From assembly GCF_902148845.1 (NCBI RefSeq), contig NC_043763.1:11151170-11215169 (forward strand): a DNA stretch of 64,000 bases, given 5' to 3'. Below the pieces are notes generated by a model that did no database searches, was not told the DNA's origin, and saw nothing but the letters and a program-made list of their open reading frames with translations. Below are positions 56,265-64,000 of this stretch, piece after piece (position 1 is the stretch's first letter; every line of letters starts with the position of its first letter). The translations under genes were made by a program, and so were the position numbers. The DNA comes from Salarias fasciatus (Eukaryota > Chordata > Actinopteri > Blenniiformes > Blenniidae).

Positions 56265-59025
56265 TCAAGTGGCACCTGTCAGCCTCAGCGTCCAGGCCCA
56301 CTGGCACGGCATCTGGCCAACGGACAGCAGGGGCAGGAAGACCCGCAGCCCCACGGGCTCCACGGGATCCCACTGCAGAGGCCCGTGACCAAGAAGCTCC
56401 ACCTAGTTTAGATAAACAAAAGAAACACATGAGTGGGGCAGAAGCGCTTCACTGCGAACAACCAGTCGGTCTCGCTCTGCAACACTCAACATTCCTGCAG
56501 GGTTTCGTCACTTTGCTGATGTTGTTGAGCCTTTAATTAAAGAGGGTTGTGGGTTTTTTTTTTTTTTCTGACTGTGGCTGTGATCAAGTTTCACTGAGAC
56601 TCCAACTGCAATGAGCGAGTGGGGTAAAATTTACTTATTATATGTCTTATGAAACACCCTGCTTGAATTATGCACTAACCTTTACATGTTATTTTATTAT
56701 GAACACATGACTTAAGGAAAATCAGGAGGACAGATCATGTCAATGCAACAACACTGTTTAGTAAATGTGTCATTTTAGCTGCAGTTATTGGTAGATAACA
56801 GCAGAAATGTCAGACTGAGGATTTAGTATCTGAAATGTACTTAAAATGGTTATTAATTAAAACATTTGGAGACATACAGGCAGTGGGAAGTTTAAGAAAT
56901 TAAAACACTCCCTTAACCACAATCACATCAGTGGCAGTAATAAAATATAAATGTGAACTTAGATGTTGTTTTCTAAGCTTTCGTCTCACCTGAGTCAGTC
57001 CTTCTGTCATCGGTTCATGGAGTGTTACTGTCCCATTACTCGGCCACTCAAGTAAAATGGCAAAGACGGACTTTTCCTGAGGCTTGAACGTGTACCTGTT
57101 GAACATTGGACCCATGAATTAAAAGTGTTACTGTAGAAATAACACACCGCACCTCCAAAAATATTAAAAATGGACTCAATAAATGGATTCAGTAATTGAT
57201 GATGAGGATGCACCAGATCACCCACCACACTCGAGGCGTCGTGCTTTCTTTCTGGGCTCGCCACGCCGTCGTGTTGTAGATGGCGTCCCCGTTGACCCGC
57301 AGCCACTGACCCATCTGCCTCAGACGCTCCTCGAAGATCGGCACGATCCGCCCGTCATGTGTCGGGCCGATGTTCATCAGCAGGTTCCCTCCACAGGACA
57401 CCGTCTCCACCAGAGTCTGAAACACACAAACACACCAGCTTCAGGTGGCTTTACACACATCTATATGATTACTATGAACTCGCAGGGATCTTAATAAAGT
57501 ACAATAATTTCTATAAAATGCAGGCATTTAAATGCATCCATTGATGCATTTTTTAAAGAAAATAATGGTAAATTGTATAACATTTCACAACTCAAAATTA
57601 AAATAGGGAAAGTCCATTGTGAAATAATCAAATACTAGTTACATCTATTTGCTAAAACTGATAAGTAAAAGGGGTTATATAATGTATTGGATTGATGATC
57701 CCTCCTCTTAAAGTAAATAATAATATCAGAAGAAATACAATTTTTGAGTCATGTTTTTCTACCTTCAACAACTTAATTTTCCATTGTCTGTATGTATGTC
57801 TGTAAAAATCCATCAGAAATGGCAAATTAGAATCATCACAACTAACTTGAAAACCGGTAAAACCTGTTGCAAAATAAGCACGTGCAGATTATTTGACATA
57901 TCCCTATACAGGTTTCCATTTCCACGTGGCATCTGGGATCTGATGAGGGTTTCAGCTCACCGCCACGAGCGTGTTGATGGTCAGGTAGTTGCTGAGAGGC
58001 GCGTTGCGTCGGTAGCCCCAGGACTTTTTGTCGATGGTCATGCAGTTTTCCCACTTGTGTTTGAGCAGGTGTCCCGGCTGGTAGCGGTCGGTGCAGGTGT
58101 AATAACCGCCATGTTTGCAGATAGTGTTCAAACCCCAGCGGTCGTTCGTCACCACCGTGTCTTGAACCGGACTGTCAAGACGAACAGATTTCAAGCAACA
58201 TGGCAGGAATAATTGAGACATGGCATTTCAGTTTCTTGAGCATGCAAATTTACACGTTTGCACACAAATGTTCATATAGATGCACCCTGCTATGGTTGGC
58301 TGTGCATATATTTATATATCTATTAATTTTTAATTGGAGGGAGCAATTAAAATGACATTTCACTTCTACGTTTTCATGTTCACCTGTCATTATAGAGCCA
58401 GGCCAAGAAGGCTGTGCTGTTCCAGTAGGTGTCCGGTGCGCCCCCAGGCCCGTCGGACCACAGCACCTCCGGCTTGTACTTAACGACGAGCTCGTAAAGC
58501 TCGGGCAGGGTCTTGGCGGTGGGGAAGTAATTTGTCTTGAAAGCGTTTGCAGCATCAGTTTGAAAGAGTGGGTTAAACCACTCAAAGAGAGAGTGGTACA
58601 GGCCCAGGCGAAGGTCGCTGTTCGCCCGCAGGGCGCTCGCCATTTCGTCCACCAAGTCTCGCTTGGGTCCAATGTCCACTGCATTCCAGTTCCAGGAGTT
58701 TTTCGAGCCCCAGAGAGTGAAGCCTGAAAAGTAAAGCAACAGAAACAGTGCAGCTCAGATATCAGAGAGTCTCAGGTGTCACTGATAGATGCTCGCATTT
58801 TACACCAACCAGGTGAGTTTTTATACATTGTGTGTACCTTCATGGTGTTTCGTGGTCAGGACGATGTATTTTGCTCCTGATGAGGCAAAGATTTCAGTCC
58901 ACTCCTTGGCATCGAAGAACTCAGCGGTGAACTGCGGTGCAAAGTCTTCATAATGGAAACCCGGAGGATAATTCTTCTGCATGAAGTCAACATAAGGCTT
59001 CAGTTTGCGCTGCTGCCAGTTAAAC
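56265..59025 (-). CDS. fuca2: Plasma alpha-L-fucosidase 2, 5' end outside window
   Basis: Six exons: 59025-58838, 58723-58384, 58171-57961, 57416-57226, 57095-56990, 56402-56265. They are phase-consistent and give about 391 residues. The first exon(s), with signal peptide and the FGIFIHWG region, are not in the window; the first exon seen starts inside a codon. This is a glycoside hydrolase family 29 enzyme that removes alpha-L-fucose from glycoproteins, secreted or lysosomal. Visible: [45 protein letters not shown], the nucleophile segment PEVLWSDG with its Asp, [39 protein letters not shown], then the C-terminal beta-sandwich with [24 protein letters not shown] and MPCQWAW. LLGHG and MPCxWxW favour FUCA2 over FUCA1. 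It seems intact as far as it can be seen. Confidence 0.93.
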
Positions 59026-59277
59026 CTGAAACAGAAACAAACAACAGGCTGAGGGCTTTAATCGTTAACATTTTTCTGAGAAAGGACAGAATGAGATCAG
59101 ATGATAACACTAAATTACCAATGATGAAAAGAATCACGAGGTTGAATACCTTTTAGTCAAAATGCAGGTTCATTCATAAATCGATTTTAATGTGCATATT
59201 GTAGATAAAAGACTAAATAGTTCAACATTAAAATGGTGGCTGTAGTTAAAAAGAGAACCGATATCAATATATTTCGA
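59026..59277. other. fuca2: fuca2 intron segment before the DIRS element
   Basis: Non-coding intron sequence between the first visible fuca2 exon and the left inverted repeat of the retroelement. Nothing else is seen. Confidence 0.5.
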
Positions 59278-59480
59278 CTTCGTGTGGTGCTTTGCCCACT
59301 TACGGGCTTCGCTATTGGTACCCTCCTTTGGCGCCAGCCAGACACTGAGACAGATCAAAAAAGTTGCCGCGGCAATCATGCCCGCGCGTTGGCGCACGCT
59401 CCGCCCCACTCCAAGAGGATATAATCCGGCAGTCCCGTCAGCTCTCCCTTCTTCTTTCTCAGTCTTGAGATTGATCATTG
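59278..59480 (+). repeat. Left inverted terminal repeat of the DIRS element
   Basis: Positions 59278-59319 are repeated in reverse complement at 63189-63230. The following part, through 'gacactgagacag' and 'ggatataatccggc', is repeated in reverse complement within 63270-63510. Confidence 0.8.
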
Positions 59481-59967
59481 CAAGACAAAGACGAAGGACA
59501 AGCCGGCCCGATTTCTGTCGCCTTCCGGCGTCGGACCATTAACCTGCCGCGGATGCGGCACTCCGTTGATGGAGCAAGACTAGCACGAGCGCTGCTTCAC
59601 CTGCCTTGGCTGGCAGCATCAAAGCCAGCTCAATTCCTGCCCAGCTTGCCTTGCCCTCCCACTCGAAGAAACCAAGCGTCGAGCTGCCTTCAATGGCACC
59701 GTTTCATCGGCTTCTGCAACAGACGAGACCAGCGATGACTTACCTACGCCCTGCAATTTTCATGTCATCCTCCTCCTTTCAATGGGATCCTCCGCTCACT
59801 TGCCCCTTGGGTGCGGCCGCGCTTATGAAGGAAGTATCTTCACTCCTTTGCCGGGGCGCGCTAATGGAGTTGAGCACGGAGGAGGGGCACTCAGGCTTCT
59901 ACTCCGCTTATTTCCTGGTTCCCAAGAAAAAGGGAGGATTGAGACCGATTCTGGACCTGCGGGTCCT

Positions 59968-60265
59968 TAAAGGAATATTTCACCCAAACAACGATTTGGC
60001 CTCATTTTCTACTCACCCTCATGCTGAGCAACACTCTGGAGCACTTTTTGATGTCTCAAATACAGCTGGAGTTCCAGGGACAGATACAAACAGAGACCGA
60101 TAGAGCTCGAAAGAAAAAGGTCCATAAAGTCCACAAAACATGCCTATTTTCCTTCATACTGCTCGTCCACTGTAATCCAAGTGTCCTGAGCGGGTAACGT
60201 CCATAATTAATTCGAAATGAGGTCAATTAGTACATTTTTAGAGCGTAAACAGTGCTCTCTTGTAC
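59968..60265. mobile_element. DNA-transposon fragment inserted in the DIRS element
   Basis: About 290 bp interrupt the reverse-transcriptase region. The left edge reads TTAAAGGAATATTTCACCC and continues with 'actcaccctcatg', the typical terminus of an abundant non-autonomous fish DNA transposon. The right edge is not a clear inverted copy of the left, so this is a truncated copy or an insertion with later loss. The position of the right limit is approximate. Confidence 0.5.
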
Positions 60266-62038
60266 TTCCGCAGTGCACATCTGCCCCCGCAGCCTGAACT
60301 ATGGGAGCCGCAGCAGACCATGCCAGACGCTTGCGCACTCCACGTCCACTCACGTCAATGTGTTCGAAATGACTGCGGTGCAGCAGGTGTTACTTCATTT
60401 CCAGACCAGGATGTGGGGCAGACATGTGTTGGTCAGGTCAGACAACACCACGGTGGTGGCCTGCCTGACAAGACGGGGGGGACTAGATCCCCTCCCCTCC
60501 ATCGCAAGGCAGCGGAGATTCTGCTGTGGGCAGATCCCCACCTGTCCTCTCTGAGGTCAGAGCGTGACACGTGCCAGGCACACTCAATGTCAGCGAGGAC
60601 AGGATGTCTCGGGGAGGCCCACTTCCCGAAGAGTGGTGCCTGTCGCCCCGAATGATAACCCGGATGTGGCACAGGTCCGGCCATCCTGTGGCTGACCTTT
60701 TCGCCAGTGCAGAGAACGTACAGTGCCTACTCTGGTTCTCGCTCAGGTCGCCAAATGAACCCCCTTTCAGGGTAGATGCCTTGTCTCACGGGGTCTGGCC
60801 TTCGGGCCTCCTTTACGCCTTCCCTCCGACAAGCCTCTTGACCCCTTTACTGCACCGGGTGCAGTTGCAGGGCCTTCAAATTCTCGTGGTTGCCCCGGAC
60901 AACCCGAGCGCCAGGTGGTTCCCGGACCTGGTTCAGTTGGCGGTTGGGGATCCCTGGCCGATCCCCGACGAACCAGATGCCCTACTCCAAGCGGGGGGTG
61001 CACTGCAGTCCCACCCCATCTTGGGCAGGAGACTCCAGGTCTGGATGCGGAGAGGGTGAGACTAGCAGTGCTAGATCTCCCTCTGGCCGTGGTGTCCACT
61101 ATCCAGAGTGCCAGGGCCCCCTCTACTGTCAGGTCTTACAGGTCTCAGTGGCGCCTCTTTGCGTCATGGTGCTCAGAGAGGGGTGTGGACCCCAGCTCCT
61201 GCACCATCACCGGGGTTCTAGAGTTTCTGGAGGTTCTGAGTTTGCTGGATCGCGGTCGCTCTGCTTCCACCCTTGCGATGTTTGCATCGGGCATCACGAT
61301 GGGCCACGATGGCTTCGGGTGCTTTTGGCACGCATCCACCCTCAATTGAAGCGATTTCTGCGTGGGACGTGTCGGTTTAGGCCTCCCGCTAGAGATGTCG
61401 TTCCCCTGTGGGACCTCCACATCGTGTAGGATGGTCTGGGGGGGCCCCCTTTGAGCTTTTGGAGCAGGCAGACTTCTATTTTCTCTCCATCAAGGCTGCC
61501 CTCCTTTTGGCTCTGGCTTCTGCCAAAAGGGTCGGGGATCTCTGCGCCCTGTCGGTCCACCCCTCCTGAATGTCCTTCAGCCAGGATGGTGGTCTGGTTC
61601 CTCTCTGGCATAACCCAGCCTTTCATCCCAAGGTTATCCCTTCAGATTTTCATTTGAGAATGATACGGGTCAGGGCGCTTTGCACCTCGCATGGTTCATC
61701 AGTGGACGATCCACGGTTGAAGTTGCTATGTCCGGTCAGGGCTCTGCATTGTTACGTTGAATGTACAGCTAGCTTCCACACGATGGACCAGTTGTTTGAG
61801 GGATTCAGAGCCAGGGGGTGTGGAGCCCCGCTGTCCTACCAGCGCTTTACCCACTGAGTTGGTGGGTCTATTACGGCTGCTTATGAGGCACAGAACCGCC
61901 CGCCACCATTGTCACGGTGGGTGACATCTGCCAGGCTGCTTCTTGGGCTTCTACGTCTACTTTCCTGAGCTCCAATCTTGTGGATATGTGCGCAGATTCT
62001 GTGGCCATGTCGGTCTTAAGCGGGGATAGGGGTCTTGT

Positions 62039-62859
62039 AGCTAGGTTTACACTTGCACGACTTTTTGCCACGATGTTGTCGTGGCAAGGCGTGCCAATCT
62101 GGAGTCACAAACCTGCATACTCCCGCACTGTTCAGGACTAGTTCACGCACAGTTCACGACCAATTCACGAATAGTTCACGAATGCACCCGTCAGTGTCAC
62201 GAACTGGCACAACGCATTCAGGATGCATTCACGCATAGTTTGCGCGTATATTTTATGAGCTTCCCGCATTGGCACCACGTGGTTGCGCGCACGGTTACGC
62301 GCGTCATAAAAAAGGGGGCTTCCCCAACCCCGGGTCATTTTTGGATTTACTGTGGAACAGACAACATGCTGAATGCCAGAGACACCATTGTTGCAGAGAA
62401 GAGAAGATGCCAATACCTGGCAGCTGCTCTGTGTTGAAGAGCAGCAGAAAAGGCGCTGCCTCGGGCCCAGAGCTGAAGGGGGCCCCAACGGACGGCTGAC
62501 ATCAGTCAATTTCAATGCCAAATTAAAGGCGCTACACTTGATGCTGCAACGACAGTGTGTCGAAAATCCCCCGCATGGGGCCCTTTTCCGGGTACGAGCC
62601 GGTGGCTGGCACATATCCTCCCGCATTGTCCCGACGCGTTCACGAGGAGTTCACGGACAGTTGGTGCATAGTTCACGACCCGTTCGCGATATTTTGTTGT
62701 GACCAAAATTTTGAACATTTCAAAATTCTCGTCCCAATATAGCACGCAGTCACGACGGGTTTACGCACACTTCACGCCACGTCACACCACTGTACAAGTA
62801 GTTTGCGACTCGATTCGTGGCAATGCGTGCCACAGAATCGTTCAAGTGTAAACCTAGCT
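62039..62859. mobile_element. Nested 821-bp TIR transposon with TTCACG sub-repeats
   Basis: It begins AGCTAGGTTTACACTTG and ends with the exact complement, a perfect 17-bp inverted repeat that extends with few mismatches to about 23 bp. TGT lies directly on each side (62036-62038 and 62860-62862), giving a 3-bp target duplication. Within about 150 bp of each end, GTTCACGA-like units recur (for example near 62140-62185 and 62635-62690). The middle carries an open stretch reading MLNARDTIVAEKRRCQYLAA, vaguely like the start of Harbinger-type proteins. No full transposase is present. Three-base duplication is compatible with PIF/Harbinger or CMC superfamilies; I cannot decide. Confidence 0.7.
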
Positions 62860-63188
62860 TGTTGCTTAAGTGGACTGGTTTTTTTGACCTGGCCAGCTGC
62901 TGTTTTCCCTGGGGGACTTCAGACTGCGGCGAGGTTCTTGCCCACCTACCTGTGTGACTCTGGGAGTCCTGACCATTGTGTGCATGTTCCATTGACCGTA
63001 TTTCATTGTTCTTTATTGGACACGTGTGCGGTCAGCGCCTCGGTGCGAGGATGCTTGACGACAGTATCTTGTGGGTTTGGTGTGGTTGTACTGGGTGTAC
63101 AGCCTGCCTGCTTCCTGTTCCATGCCAATCTCGTCAGCTGATCCAGCTGGGAGTACATTTATCCCTACAGCCTCCAGCTTGGTAGGAC

Positions 63189-63230
63189 ACCAATAGCGAA
63201 GCCCGTAGGTGGGCTAAGCACCACACGAAG
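63189..63230 (-). repeat. Internal complementary region of the DIRS element
   Basis: A 42-bp reverse complement of the left end (59278-59319) with few differences, next to the right terminal repeat. DIRS elements use such a region in circular replication intermediates. Confidence 0.75.
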
Positions 63231-63234
63231 TAGA

Positions 63235-63541
63235 TATTATAGTTACTAGACGTAACTACAGTTCTACAAGTGTGTGCATGCCCACTTACCTGCTAGCCCA
63301 GCTGGACTGCTTCCGTGTTCTCCTGGGCCGATCTGAAGAAGAGAGAGCTGACGGGACCGCCGGATTATATCCTGTTGGAGCGGGGCGGGGCATGCACCAA
63401 CGCACGGGCATGATTGGCACGGCAACTTTTTTGAGCTGTCTCAGTGTCTGGCTGGTGCCAAAGGAGAGTACCAAGAGAGCAGTCCGTAGGTGGGCACGCA
63501 CACACTCATAGAACTGTAGTTACATCTAGTAACTATAATAT
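63235..63541 (-). repeat. Right inverted terminal repeat of the DIRS element
   Basis: A 307-bp segment bounded by 31-bp inverted repeats (63235-63265 and 63511-63541, about one mismatch). Read on the minus strand its inside matches the left terminal repeat: 'caccagccagacactgagac', 'aaaaaagttgcc', 'ggatataatccggc', 'gtcccgtcagctctc'. Confidence 0.75.
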
Positions 63542-64000
63542 ACGGTACTTCATAATTTGTTTGAACTTAAAGCTTGTGTCCGGAGTTCCCGTTCGTTTCC
63601 AACGTATGTATCATTTTTCAACAGAGCTTAAATGTGTCAGTCTGGTTCGATACTACAATATAATATTAGCATAAAGCAATATAAAAATTTATTTATGAGC
63701 CCCACCTTCGTCTCATAGACCCCCATGTTATCCGAAAAAACGCCGGTCAGCGTCAACCAAAAGAGTTCAAGCTTCTGCCTTGTCGTGCCGTCAATCAAAG
63801 TGTGCGCGCAGCCAGAGAGCACGTGCACTCGCCCAGGCAGAGGTGAGTTAGCTATGCAGCAGCCGCTCCGCTTACCTCGGATATAACCACTGTCTGCTGA
63901 ACATCCACCGTAAACAGCTAAACATGAAGGATGCTGTAGGACTCGGAGGCTCTCGTTTTCACCTGACGGATAATAGCGTGCACAATTAAAGGGGCGTGAC
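63542..64000. other. Right end of window, probably dispersed-repeat sequence
   Basis: No fuca2 exon is recognisable here: no signal peptide and no FGIFIHWG coding on the minus strand. The last 130 bases ('gactcggaggctctcgtttt', 'gataatagcgtgcacaatta') look like a repeat I recall from percomorph genomes. Confidence 0.35.

Larger units (their letters stand above)
59278..63541 (+). mobile_element. DIRS-type tyrosine-recombinase retroelement, broken fossil
   Basis: A DIRS-like element of about 4.3 kb including two later insertions. Its parts in order are a left terminal repeat, a reverse-transcriptase remnant near 59.85-59.97 kb (YFLVPKKKGG), an RNase H remnant near 60.35-60.5 kb (HVLVRSDNTTVV), a downstream segment ending near 61.06 kb (LFASAENVQ, GLLYAFPP), a tyrosine-recombinase region near 61.1-61.9 kb, then an internal complementary region and an inverted right terminal repeat. 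DIRS elements lack target duplications, and none is seen. The coding part is disabled by several interruptions and by loss around the first insertion. The two terminal repeats are still easily aligned, so the copy seems of moderate rather than great age. It lies in the large 5' intron of fuca2. Confidence 0.85.

Noticed and set aside
63870-63935. Possible minus-strand first exon (MFSCLRWMFSRQW followed by a GTAAGC donor)
   Set aside because: It does not resemble the fuca2 signal peptide or any neighbour expected from synteny, and the surrounding sequence looks like a dispersed percomorph repeat. A repeat-library search would settle it.

Overview
The window looks like nuclear DNA of a ray-finned fish, most likely a percomorph teleost. 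Genes are compact and intron-containing with GT-AG splice sites, microsatellites and homopolymer tracts are common, and several dispersed-repeat fragments are of types I recognise from teleost genomes. I built the gene models by reading exons on the genomic strand, checking donor and acceptor dinucleotides, and confirming that every exon length keeps the reading phase. No transcript data were available, so UTRs and a few splice sites are inferred.

Layout. 1-2.4 kb: non-coding, with an evenly spaced CCAAT-box array and a tRNA-Leu(CAG) on the minus strand. 2.4-3.8 kb: dusp23 on the plus strand, with a TATA box and a non-coding first exon. Six genes follow, all on the minus strand: an afadin-like gene (4.0-15.4 kb, 24 coding exons), an organic-cation-transporter-type SLC22 gene (17.6-21.7 kb, 11 exons), a thioredoxin-fold gene resembling selenoprotein L but with a CxxC site (22.8-25.9 kb, 8 exons), beta-taxilin txlnb (27.1-30.8 kb, 9 exons), the large zinc-finger gene hivep2 (coding 37.3-45.3 kb, with a probable CpG-island promoter near 54 kb), and plasma alpha-L-fucosidase fuca2 (56.3-59.0 kb, first exon outside the window). 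From 59.3 to 63.5 kb lies a degraded DIRS-type (tyrosine-recombinase) retroelement fossil carrying two younger DNA-transposon insertions.

Context. The human orthologues of txlnb, hivep2 and fuca2 lie close together at 6q24, and SLC22A1-3 and AFDN lie further along 6q. The block is therefore a compacted piece of the ancestral chromosome-6q synteny group, which supports the family assignments. The genes do not form one pathway: they cover cell-junction scaffolding, membrane transport, redox chemistry, syntaxin-binding coiled coils, transcriptional control and lysosomal or secreted glycan trimming.

Most notable points: (1) the afadin-like gene encodes a coherent protein of about 1222 residues with RA1, DIL and PDZ regions but no RA2 or FHA domain and a short C-terminus; (2) the selenoprotein-L-like gene has Cys at both positions of the redox motif; (3) the DIRS fossil holds an 821-bp TIR element filled with repeated TTCACG motifs; (4) hivep2 ends much earlier than its mammalian counterpart.
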